In this document: positions 1-8,514 of the stretch, in pieces
Layout: every line of letters begins with the position of its first letter
How positions within the stretch are numbered: position 1 is the first letter of the stretch
Source of the DNA: an uncultured Coriobacteriaceae bacterium
GTDB taxonomy: Bacteria > Actinomycetota > Coriobacteriia > Coriobacteriales > Atopobiaceae
Reading direction: 5' to 3'
DNA length: 64,000 bases
NCBI GenBank assembly: GCA_902791035.1
Contig: CADAUA010000001.1
Location: 310,001 to 374,000, forward strand
Notes under the pieces: generated by a model
The model's database searches: none
Told to the model about the DNA's origin: nothing
Seen by the model: the letters and a program-made list of their open reading frames with translations, nothing else
Translations under genes and position numbers: made by a program

Positions 1-465
1 GTGCTCGGTCAGGCTCTCACTCAGCTGGCCCTCGATGGTCATGGTGGGATCCAGTGAGGTCAGGGGGTCCTGGAACACCATGGCTACGTGCTTGCCCTTG
101 AGGGCGGCCATTTCTTTGTCGTCAATCTTGGTAAGGTCCACGGTCTTCTCGCGGCCATCGTCATCCTTGTACGTGAACTCTATGGAGCCGCCCTCGTAAA
201 TCTCATTGTGGGAGTGGATGCCCATAATCTGCTTAGCGGAGACGGACTTGCCGCTGCCCGACTCGCCAACTATGGCCACCGTCTGGCCACGGTACAGATC
301 CATGTTCACACCACGCACCGCGTGCACGATGCCGTTTGCCGTCTTGAACGAGATGGTCAGGTCAGAAATCTTGATGACCGGCCTTTCGTGGACGTGATCT
401 CTTGGGGCCTGCGCTTCTATCGACGCGGCACTCGCGTTACCACTGGCAATTGGACTCTTCATCAT
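1..465 (-). CDS. oppD: Oligopeptide ABC transporter ATP-binding protein OppD (partial, N-terminal part)
   Basis: This is the N-terminal 155 codons of an OppD/DppD-type ATPase that powers a peptide importer from the cytoplasmic face; the gene runs off the window edge. The translation shows Walker A GESGSGKS and the Q-loop VFQDPLTSLDP, which is typical of the Opp subfamily. The start is an ATG-ATG pair behind GGAGG. Five bases separate it from the stop of the oppC-like permease, so it is the distal gene of the oppA-B-C-D operon. Walker B and the signature motif lie outside the window. I am confident of the family; substrate specificity (possibly glycated peptides) is inferred from the frl-type genes upstream. 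Confidence 0.93.
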   Translation of the reverse strand, partial: MMKSPIASGNASAASIEAQAPRDHVHERPVIKISDLTISFKTANGIVHAVRGVNMDLYRGQTVAIVGESGSGKSVSAKQIMGIHSHNEIYEGGSIEFTYKDDDGREKTVDLTKIDDKEMAALKGKHVAMVFQDPLTSLDPTMTIEGQLSESLTEH

Positions 466-470
466 GCCTC

Positions 471-1481
471 CTAGCTCTGGTTGGGCTCGATGGCGTCACG
501 AAGGCCATCGGCAAAGAGGTTGAAGCCAAGCATGAGAAGACCAAGCACCACCACAGGGCCAACGACCATGTAGGGATACACCATGGCCGACTTGTAGCCG
601 TCATTGATCATCGTGCCAAGCGAGGAGATGGGTGCCGGCACTCCAAGGCCGACAAATGCCAGGAAGGCCTCGAAGAAGATGGCATTGGGGATGGAGAACA
701 TAAAGGTGACGATAATCTGTGCCAGGCAGTTGGGCATGACCTCCTTGAAGATGATCTCGCGCCAGCTTGCACCAAGCGTACGGGCGGCGAGCACAAACTC
801 CATGTTCTTGAGCTTGAGCATCTGCGCGCGCACGATACGGCTCATGTCTATCCAGCCCGTGATGGCCAGAGCGATGACAATGTTGCCCAAACCGGGCCCC
901 AGCGCCACCAGAAGTATGGTCACGATGACCAACTGGGGTATGGAGCTCAAAATCTCTGTGATGCGCTGCATCACGATGTCAACCCTGCCGCCAAAGTAGC
1001 CGGAGATAAGCCCGTACACCACGCCAATGAAGATGTCTATTACCACCGCGATGAGCGAGATGAGCAACGAGATGCGCGTGCCGTACCATACGCGAACCCA
1101 AATGTCACGGCCAAGTGAGTCCGTCCCAAAGTAGTGGTACTCCTCCGAGATGCCCTTTTCTGCATAGACGTTAACGCCGTCCTTGGTGCCGTCAAAGAGG
1201 CCCACCTGCTCCAGACCGGGAACACGCGGTGGCAGGTTGCTGCGCGTGGAATTTACCTCATCAAACTTGTACGGGCTGAGCATGGGCGCCACAATGGCCA
1301 GCACGATGATGAGCACAATCATGACGAGGCTCACAAAGGCACCCTTGTTGTCCATGAAGCGATTGAAAATCTCCCGCACATACGAGTAGTTGGCATATTC
1401 GCGCTCCGCCTCCTCCTCGTGTCCCTGCGCAAAGCCGAAGTCAGCTGCCGGGATGCTGGCGACCTCTGATTCTTGTGCCAT
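471..1481 (-). CDS. oppC: Oligopeptide ABC transporter permease OppC
   Basis: This is a 336-residue inner-membrane permease of the OppC/DppC family. It has the long N-terminal cytoplasmic and periplasmic-loop region and then five to six hydrophobic segments in the last two thirds. The EAA loop that docks the ATPase reads LGASWREIIFKEVMPN. The start ATG lies 3 bp after the oppB stop, and the ribosome binding site sits inside the oppB end, so the two are translationally coupled. With OppB it forms the translocation pore of the importer. The length is normal for the family and no lesion is seen. Confidence 0.93.
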   Translation of the reverse strand: MAQESEVASIPAADFGFAQGHEEEAEREYANYSYVREIFNRFMDNKGAFVSLVMIVLIIVLAIVAPMLSPYKFDEVNSTRSNLPPRVPGLEQVGLFDGTKDGVNVYAEKGISEEYHYFGTDSLGRDIWVRVWYGTRISLLISLIAVVIDIFIGVVYGLISGYFGGRVDIVMQRITEILSSIPQLVIVTILLVALGPGLGNIVIALAITGWIDMSRIVRAQMLKLKNMEFVLAARTLGASWREIIFKEVMPNCLAQIIVTFMFSIPNAIFFEAFLAFVGLGVPAPISSLGTMINDGYKSAMVYPYMVVGPVVVLGLLMLGFNLFADGLRDAIEPNQS

Positions 1482-1484
1482 GGC

Positions 1485-2423
1485 CTATCCCTTCTGTCCC
1501 GCCAAGCGCACCCTCGGGTCTATGAGCCCGTAGGCAAGGTCCACCAGGAGCATCGCTATGACGAACATGACGCTATATATGAAGCTCGTCGCAAGTACGA
1601 CGTTGTAGTCGTTTGACTGGATTGCGGTGATGTACAGCGTTCCCAACCCAGGGATCGAGAAAATCTTCTCGATGACGATGGAACCACTCATGAGGTTGAC
1701 CAGAAGCGGTGCCAGCACCGTGATGAGGCTGATGAGCGCGTTACGCAACGCATGGCGCATGATGAGCTTACGCCGTGGGAGGCCCTTGGACTCCGCAAGC
1801 ATCATGTAGTCGGAGTCCATGATGCTCACCAGCTCCGAGCGCGTGTATCGCTCCATGCTCGCGAGTGTGAACATGGAGAGCGCAATCACCGGCAGGACGG
1901 AGGAGCGTATGGGATCGGCCGGATTGAAGGTGAGCGGGAAGAGCTTGAGCCTGTAGCCAAAGAAGTACGAGAGCAGCAGTGCAAACACAAAGTTGGGAAG
2001 ACTTACGCCCAGAACCGCTATTACCGTGGCCACGGTGTCAACAGGTGTGTGACGCTTGAGGGCCGCCAGTATGCCCAGCAGGTTGCCGACGATCGCGCCG
2101 AGGATCCCTGCTTCCAGACCCAGGCCAAGCGTCACCTTTAGACGGGACCCCACCATGGTTGCTATGGGCATGTTGTTCTGAATGTTGTACGAGACGCCAA
2201 AGTCGCCTCGCAGCATGTTGCCAACATAGATGAAGAAGCGCTCTATGACGGGCTTGTCCAGACCATAGGCCGCCTTGAGGGTGGCAATCTGCTCCGGGGT
2301 CATCTTCTCCTCATTGTTGAAGGGGGAGCCCGGCATGAAGTTCAAGAGCATAAACAGGACGAAGAGGATGATGAAGACCGTGAGAGCGGCAACTGCCAGC
2401 CTCTTTGCGATGTATCTTCCCAA
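1485..2423 (-). CDS. oppB: Oligopeptide ABC transporter permease OppB
   Basis: This is a 312-residue OppB/DppB permease, the partner of OppC. The first residues form a transmembrane segment and are followed by the family motif FMPGSPF (residues about 28-34) and the periplasmic loop. The EAA motif region is near SKGLPRRKLIMRHALRNAL. The only start that keeps the first membrane helix intact is a TTG at the annotated position, since no in-frame ATG lies upstream. The gene follows oppA after a 120-bp gap that holds a strong hairpin, which may set oppA expression above that of the permeases. Confidence 0.9.
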   Translation of the reverse strand: MGRYIAKRLAVAALTVFIILFVLFMLLNFMPGSPFNNEEKMTPEQIATLKAAYGLDKPVIERFFIYVGNMLRGDFGVSYNIQNNMPIATMVGSRLKVTLGLGLEAGILGAIVGNLLGILAALKRHTPVDTVATVIAVLGVSLPNFVFALLLSYFFGYRLKLFPLTFNPADPIRSSVLPVIALSMFTLASMERYTRSELVSIMDSDYMMLAESKGLPRRKLIMRHALRNALISLITVLAPLLVNLMSGSIVIEKIFSIPGLGTLYITAIQSNDYNVVLATSFIYSVMFVIAMLLVDLAYGLIDPRVRLAGQKG

Positions 2424-2443
2424 CTCTTCACCACCCTCTCTTA

Positions 2444-2475
2444 ATGTCGCCCGCGGAGAACTCCGCGGGCGACAT
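2444..2475 (-). terminator. Hairpin between oppA and oppB
   Basis: Perfect 15-bp inverted repeat (arm ATGTCGCCCGCGGAG, 2-nt loop) in the oppA-oppB gap. There is no T-tract, so a 3' stabilising or partial-termination hairpin is more likely than a full terminator. This arrangement is common after the abundant binding-protein gene of ABC operons. Confidence 0.7.
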
Positions 2476-2542
2476 AGGTGTAAAAGCCACTACAAACAGG
2501 TGTCACCACTCAAAGGAAGGGCACCTAATAGTGCGTCATCGC

Positions 2543-4237
2543 CTATGCATCAAGGGTGCAGAACTTGTAGTAGCACTCGATGCCGGTGATGTGATCGGTC
2601 TTCCCCTTGAGGGTCGGACGCGTGAGCTTGGACAGGCCCTCCTGGAAGATGGGGATGCAGACGGCATTTTCGGTGCAAATGCTGTTGCACTGCATCAGAT
2701 CGTCCCAACGCGCCGCCGCGTCACCCGCGTCCGTGGAGTTTGCCTTGTCATAGAGCTCATCGAACTCCGGGCTGTTCCACTGGCTGTAGTTGGAGGCATC
2801 GTCAGACTGGTACATGGCCAAAATGGCCGTGGCATCGGCGTAATCAGGTCCCCAGCGGTGCAGGGTGATCTCGTAGTCGTGATCTGCCTGCATCTGAATC
2901 CTGTTCTTCTTGGGCGTGCTCTCGATGTTCACCGTCAGGCCCTCGAGGGTGCTCTGGAGCGTGGACTGCAGGTACTCGGCTACGCTCTTGCAGAAGTCGA
3001 CCTCCTGGTCGTAGACGATCTTGATCTCGCGACGATCGGTCTCCTGCTGCGCGGCAGCCCAAAGCTCCTTGGCCTTGTCGGGGTCGTACTCAAAGAACTG
3101 CGGGGACGACTGGGCAAAGTCGTCGCCGTTCTCGTTGGCCCAGAGGCCGTTCATGCACATCTGGTAGACCGGCAGCGACCCGTCCTTGAGCACGTTGTCG
3201 CAGATGTCCGGTCTGTTGATTGCGTAAGCGATGGCCTGACGCAGGTTGAGGCTATCCAGGCCGCTCTCCTTGGTGTTGACCATCAGGTAGTAGTTGAAGA
3301 TGCCACCGGTGGAGCTGAAGGCAGGATCGTCCTTGTACTGCTGCACGAGGTCGCTCGTCAGCTTGACATAGTCCACGTCACCGTTCTCGTAGGACATGAC
3401 CGCCTGCTGCGTGTCGGCAATGACCTGCAGGTTAATGACGTCGATGTCCACGTTCTCGGCATCCCAATAATCCGGGTTCTTGGTCAAGGTAACAATGTTG
3501 GAGGCGGTGTCATAGCCTGTCAGCGTGTAGGGACCGTTCCACAGCATGTCATCCTTGGTGAGGCCAAAGTTGTCGCCCTTTTCCTCACGGAAGGCCTGCT
3601 GGACGGGACCAAACGGCGTGAACGCAAACAGGTTGAACAGGAAGGGCACCGGGTGGTCCAGCTCGACAACAATCGTCTTGTCGTCCGTGGCGTGTGCACC
3701 AAGCTCGTCCACATCCATCTCGCCGTTGATGACTGCGGTAGCGTTCTTGAACCCTGCCATCTCCAGCTGGTACTGGAAGAGCGCGGAGTTGGCGTCACCC
3801 AGCGCATTACGGTGCCAGGAGTACACAAAGTCCTGCGCGGTAACCGAATCGCCGTTGCTCCACTTCTGGTCACGCAGGTGGAAGGTGTAGGTGAGCTGAT
3901 CGTCAGTCACCTCATAGCTCTCGCAGAGGCCATTGACGGGGTTGCCGTCCACATCCGTGACAAAGAGTCCCTCGTTGCAGTTGGAAATAACAACCATAGA
4001 GGTGCCGTCGCCTGCAACGACGGGATCCAGGGACTCCACGGGCGTGCTCATGGCAATGTTGACCGTCTTGCCGCTGCCGCCTTCGCCGCTGGTGCTGCTA
4101 CCACTGGATTCCCCAGAATCCGATGTGCCGCCGCAGCCCACGAGCCACATGCCGCTCATGGCAAGGGCACCAAGCCCCGCAGCCCTAACAAAACCGCGCC
4201 TTGTCAGTTGACCAACTTGCTCAAACTTCCTGTGCAT
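2543..4237 (-). CDS. oppA: Peptide ABC transporter substrate-binding lipoprotein OppA
   Basis: This 564-residue SBP family 5 protein captures the substrate outside the cell for the OppBCD importer. Residues 8-40 hold a twin-Arg-like LTRRGFVRAAG stretch, a hydrophobic segment and the lipobox LVGCGG, so it is exported, probably as a lipoprotein through the Tat route. A Ser/Gly-rich linker precedes the folded domain. The ATG chosen has an AAGAAGAG/GGAGG-rich leader and starts the signal peptide; a longer frame upstream has no signal logic. The start overlaps the end of the kinase gene by 17 bp. Family is certain; the ligand is inferred to be a glycated peptide or amino acid. Confidence 0.92.
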   Translation of the reverse strand: MHRKFEQVGQLTRRGFVRAAGLGALAMSGMWLVGCGGTSDSGESSGSSTSGEGGSGKTVNIAMSTPVESLDPVVAGDGTSMVVISNCNEGLFVTDVDGNPVNGLCESYEVTDDQLTYTFHLRDQKWSNGDSVTAQDFVYSWHRNALGDANSALFQYQLEMAGFKNATAVINGEMDVDELGAHATDDKTIVVELDHPVPFLFNLFAFTPFGPVQQAFREEKGDNFGLTKDDMLWNGPYTLTGYDTASNIVTLTKNPDYWDAENVDIDVINLQVIADTQQAVMSYENGDVDYVKLTSDLVQQYKDDPAFSSTGGIFNYYLMVNTKESGLDSLNLRQAIAYAINRPDICDNVLKDGSLPVYQMCMNGLWANENGDDFAQSSPQFFEYDPDKAKELWAAAQQETDRREIKIVYDQEVDFCKSVAEYLQSTLQSTLEGLTVNIESTPKKNRIQMQADHDYEITLHRWGPDYADATAILAMYQSDDASNYSQWNSPEFDELYDKANSTDAGDAAARWDDLMQCNSICTENAVCIPIFQEGLSKLTRPTLKGKTDHITGIECYYKFCTLDA

Positions 4238-5060
4238 CTCTTCTTCCTTCCTCCCTATGGGAATAACCAAAGGCACCATGCAGAGTGCAGGTGTGCGCCG
4301 CCTTCTGGGCGGCAAACGCGAGCGCCTCCTCCGCATCGCGCGTCTTGCCAAAGCTGACGAGAAAAGCCGCCGCAAAAGAGTCGCCGGCACCCATGGCGTC
4401 AATGGCGTCAACTCTCACGGCATCCTGGACGTAGGTCTTGTCCTCATAGAGACAGTGGCTTCCACGTTCACCAAGCGTCATGACGACGACCTTTGGACCC
4501 ATCTCGTACACATGACGCATGAGCGAGTCCGCATCGTCAGTCGAAAGTCCCGATCCAGAGAGGAAGGCAATACTCACGTTGGGGCACACCGTTCTGAGGT
4601 ATGCCTCGTCCCGGTCGGTTGAAAAGTCATACGAGAGCGGCACCACGGCATTGATGCGCGACAGCTGGTCATCGATGTCGGCCTCGTTGGTGGTATGGCA
4701 GACGTCGTATCGTCCAATAAGATCCAGGTCTCCCTGGGCAAGCCTCATGCGCACAAGAGCCGGGCACGAATCGGCTGGTCCGTGCACAAACACGCGATCA
4801 CCGTCAACAATGTGCACACCCGGCCGAGCTGTCGGCAGACAGGCAACGCGGCAACGCTCGGTGCTCACACCCTCTGCACGCAGGCATTCCTTAATGTAGG
4901 CAGCACGCTCGTCATTGCCAAAAACGCCCAGGTATGCCGCTTCCTCAGCACCGTCGCGCTTCGCGTTCACAGCTACGTTCACCGCCTGGCCACCCGGAAA
5001 GTATTCGTGGGTGTCGAGGTAGCAATCGGTGACGTTGTCTCCCACACTTATGAGCTTCAT
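4221..5060 (-). CDS. frlD: PfkB-family fructosamine (fructoselysine) kinase, first copy
   Basis: This is a 279-residue PfkB-family sugar kinase. It has an N-terminal GDNVTDCY and FPGGQAVNVAVNAKRDG, which matches the FrlD pattern of a Gly-Gly motif followed by NVAV. The C-terminal PfkB signature DAMGAGDSFAA carries the catalytic Asp. FrlD phosphorylates the 6-OH of fructoselysine before deglycation by FrlB, and the deglycase gene lies immediately upstream. ATG at 5060 was chosen because GGAG sits 6 bp before it; a start 27 bp further upstream lacks this. A second, clearly different FrlD-like kinase lies at 11582-12382, so the two may act on different Amadori compounds. Confidence 0.85.
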   Translation of the reverse strand: MKLISVGDNVTDCYLDTHEYFPGGQAVNVAVNAKRDGAEEAAYLGVFGNDERAAYIKECLRAEGVSTERCRVACLPTARPGVHIVDGDRVFVHGPADSCPALVRMRLAQGDLDLIGRYDVCHTTNEADIDDQLSRINAVVPLSYDFSTDRDEAYLRTVCPNVSIAFLSGSGLSTDDADSLMRHVYEMGPKVVVMTLGERGSHCLYEDKTYVQDAVRVDAIDAMGAGDSFAAAFLVSFGKTRDAEEALAFAAQKAAHTCTLHGAFGYSHREEGRRDAQEV

Positions 5061-5081
5061 CGTTGGCTCCAAGAAAAAGGG

Positions 5082-5116
5082 CGGCACGTGCGGGGGAAGG
5101 GAAACCGCACGTGCCG
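5082..5116 (-). terminator. Intercistronic hairpin between deglycase and kinase genes
   Basis: Perfect 12-bp inverted repeat (arm CGGCACGTGCGG) with an 11-nt loop, inside the 69-bp gap between the frlB-like stop and the kinase start. A purine-rich loop and no U-tract suggest processing or attenuation rather than full termination. Confidence 0.55.
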
Positions 5117-5129
5117 GTCGTGCATGAAC

Positions 5130-6122
5130 CTAGTACTCCATCTGCCACATGTAGCGACGAACGGAGAGCGCGTGCCCACGGTCGTGGGCCAGCTTGTCAA
5201 CAAAGGAGCGCACGGTCACGCCCAGAATCCACTGCGCGAAGTACTCATGCAGGGACTCGTCGATCCCGTTGAAGTCAAACTTCTCCTCGTCAAAGACCAA
5301 CAGGCGCTCGGAGAACTTCTTGGCAAACGCAAGTGCACGCTCATCCAGGTGACGGGTCACACCGCAAGAGAGCGCAATGACAAAGGGCACGTCATAGTCC
5401 GTGACCTCAAAGGGACCGTGGAAGTACTCGCCAGAGTGGATGGCATTGGAGTGTATCCACTGCATCTCCATGAAGAGGCAGCTGGTAAGCGAGTACATCT
5501 CGCCGTAGTTGACGCCCGAGCCCATGGTGTAGATAAGGGGTGCGCGCTTGTTGGCGGTCGCAAAGGACTCGGCAACCTCGCGGTAGATGTCCCACGTGGC
5601 CTTGCAGGCACCGTCGACTTTGTCGATGTCTGCGACGCCCTGCTCCCAGCGGGCGGCCTGATCGGGATCGATAATCGTCAAGATGGAGAAGGCCAGGTCA
5701 TAGAGAACCGCATTGTTGCGGTCGGTCATGTCAGTCTCAGGACCGTGGTCGTAGTGGATGGGGTAGCCAGCGGCCTTCCAAAGCGGGGAATCGACCACGT
5801 TGGAAAACGCAATCGAGAGGGCGCCGCAGTCCGTGGCGGTCTGAGCGGCGGCAACCGTCTCAGGTGTAGTGCCGGAGTGAGAAACGGTGATGACGACGGA
5901 CTCAGGACCAAAGGCCTTGGGCTTTGCGTAGTTGAACTCGTTTGCCGTATAGATGAAGGAGGGGATGGGGGTCTCGCGGTCAAACATGTACTGGATGGGC
6001 ATCATGGTGGCCTGTGATCCACCACATGCCACAAAGTAGAAGTTCTTAACCTTGCCCACGGCAAAACGTGCGCGAAGCGCGTCAACCGCCGCCTGAACCT
6101 GATCCTTATGCTCCTGCTTCAT
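5130..6122 (-). CDS. frlB: Fructosamine-6-phosphate deglycase (FrlB-like SIS protein)
   Basis: This 330-residue SIS-domain protein resembles E. coli FrlB, which splits fructoselysine 6-phosphate into glucose 6-phosphate and the amino acid. Visible marks are FYFVACGGSQ near the N terminus, the phosphate-binding VSHSGTTPETV, the active-site region SGEYFHGPFEV, and a C-terminal RRYMWQMEY that echoes the FrlB end. ATG at 6122 lies 7 bp after GGAGG; a TTG two codons earlier would leave no spacing. It is the first gene of the unit that continues into the kinase and oppABCD, and the 20-bp operator lies 52 bp upstream. Family confidence is high; the exact amino acid substrate is unknown. Confidence 0.88.
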   Translation of the reverse strand: MKQEHKDQVQAAVDALRARFAVGKVKNFYFVACGGSQATMMPIQYMFDRETPIPSFIYTANEFNYAKPKAFGPESVVITVSHSGTTPETVAAAQTATDCGALSIAFSNVVDSPLWKAAGYPIHYDHGPETDMTDRNNAVLYDLAFSILTIIDPDQAARWEQGVADIDKVDGACKATWDIYREVAESFATANKRAPLIYTMGSGVNYGEMYSLTSCLFMEMQWIHSNAIHSGEYFHGPFEVTDYDVPFVIALSCGVTRHLDERALAFAKKFSERLLVFDEEKFDFNGIDESLHEYFAQWILGVTVRSFVDKLAHDRGHALSVRRYMWQMEY

Positions 6123-6173
6123 TTGCAATCCTCCGTGCCTCTAGAATCATCGCTTTATTGTCTTGATATCTTG

Positions 6174-6193
6174 TGATGTCATATTACATCATG
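6174..6193. promoter_or_regulatory. GntR-type operator, copy 1
   Basis: The 20-mer TGATGTCATATTACATCATG is a near-perfect palindrome (TGATGT, 6-bp spacer, ACATCA). It lies 52 bp upstream of the frlB-like start and 76 bp downstream of the yjbQ-like stop. The identical 20-mer recurs at 14100-14119, and a variant lies at 7647-7666. This is the expected operator of the HutC-type repressor encoded at 14156-15025 (inference). Confidence 0.8.
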
Positions 6194-6269
6194 TGATGGT
6201 ATGTGCCACAAATGAACCTCCTGTAGTTATTCGAGGAATCGATTGCTACTTGTAACATAACGAGCGGCT

Positions 6270-6701
6270 CTATTCGTCACCAAGAACCTCGACGAAGACC
6301 TTCCGCCGTTGTGGGCCGTCATATTCCACAAGATAGATGTCCTGGGCACCCCCACGGACCACCTTGCCGTCAACCACCGGAAAGAGGCAGTGATTGCCTG
6401 TGAGCGCGCTCTTGAGGTGGCCCTGGGAGTTGTTGCCTGTCGCACCGTAACTGGGCAGGAAGTGAGCGTGCGCATAGTCATCCTCAAGAGGCACCAGACG
6501 CTCAAAGAGGGCGGCAAGGTCCTTCTCCACGCACGGAAGGCCCTCGTTGACCGTTATGCCGCAGGTGGTGTGTGCCACGATCACGGCCACCAGACCCTTC
6601 TTGATGCCGCTCCTCGCAACCGCGTCATCGACGTCGCTGGTGATCATAATGTACTCGTTAACCTTCTTGGTAAGGTACGAGAACGTCTCAAGCTTCATCA
6701 T
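6270..6701 (-). CDS. YjbQ/UPF0047 family protein
   Basis: This is a 143-residue single-domain protein of the YjbQ (UPF0047) family. The family signature is visible as IVAHTTCGITVNEG, HAHFLPSYGATGNNSQGHLKSAL and the C-terminal GGAQDIYLVEYDGPQRRKV; His residues in these motifs form the presumed metal or substrate site. Some members have weak thiamine-phosphate-synthase activity, but the cellular role is not settled. The ATG overlaps the amidohydrolase stop by 4 bp, so the two genes are coupled. The link with sugar catabolism is contextual; a role in clearing a phosphorylated side product is only a guess. Confidence 0.85.
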   Translation of the reverse strand: MMKLETFSYLTKKVNEYIMITSDVDDAVARSGIKKGLVAVIVAHTTCGITVNEGLPCVEKDLAALFERLVPLEDDYAHAHFLPSYGATGNNSQGHLKSALTGNHCLFPVVDGKVVRGGAQDIYLVEYDGPQRRKVFVEVLGDE

Positions 6702-7552
6702 CGCGCGTCATCCTCCCCCAAGAACGTCAGTGCATTGCCACCCAGCAGGGCATCGCGCGCATCCTGGGGCAGCCCCAGCGCCTCGACGCCACGGCGAATC
6801 TTGAAGGAGCGGAAGCGAGGCGTATTGCTGGCAAACATGACCTGGTGCATGAAGGAGCGCTGGAACCAGAGCGGACCCATGTCCTCCGTGAAGAGCCGCC
6901 TCATGGACTCCTCGGGCGAATCCAGGTACAGCACCGAGGTGTCTGTGTACGCATTGGGATACTTGATCATGAGCATGACCATTTCGCGCACCCAGGGCCA
7001 GGCAAAGTGCGCCAGGCACATGCGAATGTCCGGATGGGACATGATTGCTTCCTCTATGGCCAACGGGTGGTTGTACTTTGTTGGCGTATTAGGCTCCCAC
7101 GAGAGCCCGGCGTCAAACATGATGGGCTTGTGATAGCGCTCGCAGATCTGGTAGATGGACTCCATGCATGCCTCATAGGCGTAGAAGCGCTGCTTGGCGG
7201 GGTGCAGGTAGAGGCCCTTGGCGTTCAGGACCTCGAATGCGGCCTCCAGGACCTCGGGCGCATCCGGCCTGTGAGGGTCAACACTGGCAAAGTTGATAAA
7301 CCGGTCGGGGTGGTCGCACACAATCTTGTAGGCCTCTTCGTTGGTTACGACCCAGCAGCCCTCCGTGGTGGTTAGGTCCATGGGGTGCAGGACCTTCTTG
7401 TCAACGCCGCCCACAGCCATCTCCGTAAAGATCTCGTCATAGTCCTGGGGCCCCATAAGGCCAAAACCGAAGACGCGCTCGTTGCGATGAAACTCGTCCT
7501 CGTCATATATGGCCTTGTAACAGACGGGATGGACGTTCATGTCTATGACCAT
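6698..7552 (-). CDS. Amidohydrolase-2 family metal-dependent hydrolase
   Basis: This is a 284-residue TIM-barrel protein of the amidohydrolase-2 (PF04909) type. The N-terminal metal motif is reduced to VIDMNVHP. Further candidate ligands are LYLHP, LAHFAWPW and the C-terminal ASNTPRF, where most relatives have an Asp rather than Asn. ATG at 7552 follows GAGGAG with 7-bp spacing; the longer frame upstream is not supported. It is divergent from the BtpA-like gene, with one operator copy between them, so it belongs to the same regulon. Substrate is unknown; hydrolysis of a lactone or amide made during Amadori-compound breakdown would fit the setting. Confidence 0.75.
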   Translation of the reverse strand: MVIDMNVHPVCYKAIYDEDEFHRNERVFGFGLMGPQDYDEIFTEMAVGGVDKKVLHPMDLTTTEGCWVVTNEEAYKIVCDHPDRFINFASVDPHRPDAPEVLEAAFEVLNAKGLYLHPAKQRFYAYEACMESIYQICERYHKPIMFDAGLSWEPNTPTKYNHPLAIEEAIMSHPDIRMCLAHFAWPWVREMVMLMIKYPNAYTDTSVLYLDSPEESMRRLFTEDMGPLWFQRSFMHQVMFASNTPRFRSFKIRRGVEALGLPQDARDALLGGNALTFLGEDDAR

Positions 7553-7646
7553 GCAGCGGCTCCTCTTCTCTCCCTTGGCGTTTGGTAAGCCGTCAGAAGC
7601 CATGAAGGTGGCTGCCGGCGGTCGTTCGGCTCCGTATACTATAACA

Positions 7647-7666
7647 TGACGTCATAAGATGTCATG
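7647..7666. promoter_or_regulatory. GntR-type operator, copy 2 (divergent promoter)
   Basis: TGACGTCATAAGATGTCATG matches the operator at 6174 at 15 of 20 positions and keeps its dyad symmetry. It lies in the 149-bp gap between the divergent amidohydrolase and BtpA-like genes, which would let one site control both directions. Confidence 0.7.
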
Positions 7667-7701
7667 CCTTGAAATGCAAGCCGGAAACGAGAGGAGAACG
7701 C

Positions 7702-8514
7702 ATGTCATTCCTGAAAGAGCTCTTTGGCACCGAATATCCCATCATCGGCCTTCTGCACCTCAAGCCGCTTCCCGGCGACCCCTTCCAGGCGCCGGGGTCC
7801 ACGCTTGACGGCACCATCGAGGCGGCTGCGGCCGACCTTGCGGCACTTCAGAACGGCGGGGTTGACGGTGTTCTGGTGACCAACGAGTTCTCTCTCCCCT
7901 ATCAGCAGCACGTCTCGCCGGTAACCCTGGCTGCCATGGGTACCGTCATAGGTGCTGTGCGCAGCAGCTTTGCCGTACCGTTTGGTGCCGAAGCCATCTT
8001 TGACGGGGACGCTACCATAGACCTCTGCGCCGCCACGGGTGCCGCCTTCACGCGCTGCCTCTTCACAGATGCCTGGGTGGGCGACATCGGCATCGTCAAC
8101 CGCGACATTGCCTCCACTCTACGTCGCAAGTTCGCTCTACGTCTGGACGACCTCAAGCTCTTCTATTTTGCGACCACCGAGGGCGACATAAACCTGGGCG
8201 GGCGCAGCACGGCAGACGTCGTCCGCACACTCAAGAGGACCGTGCACCCAGATGCCCTTGTCGTTGGTGGCAGCGCGGCGGGAACTGCCCCCGTGTTGGA
8301 CCAGTTTGACGAGCTTGCCAGCATAGCCGGGGACGTGCCCCTGGTGTGCGGCACGGGCTGCAAGGCGTCCACCGTGGCAGATGTCTTTGCTGTGGCACAC
8401 GGTGCCTTTGTCGGCACCTCGCTGAAGGTAGATGGAAAGATCGAGAACCCGGTGGACCTGCAGCGTGTTCGTCAGCTCATGGATGTGGCGCGCAGCGTCA
8501 GGGGAGACAAGTAA
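7702..8514 (+). CDS. BtpA/SgcQ family protein
   Basis: This is a 270-residue TIM-barrel protein of the BtpA/SgcQ family. Features are the N-terminal PIIGLLHLKPLPG, the central GVDGVLVTNEFSLPY and the C-terminal phosphate-binding-like GTGCKAS and GAFVGTSLKVDGKIENPVD. SgcQ members occur in sugar catabolic operons and their reaction is not established. ATG at 7702 follows AGGAG; it was chosen over an upstream in-frame ATG with no binding site. Its TAA overlaps the ATG of the FGGY kinase by one base. A role as an aldolase or epimerase-like step acting on a phosphorylated sugar is only inferred. Confidence 0.8.
   Translation: MSFLKELFGTEYPIIGLLHLKPLPGDPFQAPGSTLDGTIEAAAADLAALQNGGVDGVLVTNEFSLPYQQHVSPVTLAAMGTVIGAVRSSFAVPFGAEAIFDGDATIDLCAATGAAFTRCLFTDAWVGDIGIVNRDIASTLRRKFALRLDDLKLFYFATTEGDINLGGRSTADVVRTLKRTVHPDALVVGGSAAGTAPVLDQFDELASIAGDVPLVCGTGCKASTVADVFAVAHGAFVGTSLKVDGKIENPVDLQRVRQLMDVARSVRGDK

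Noticed and set aside
2405-4357. 650-codon open frame on the plus strand opposite oppA
   Set aside because: It is the antisense shadow of a high-GC gene. oppA has a signal peptide, lipobox, binding site and operon position; the antisense frame has no recognisable domain.
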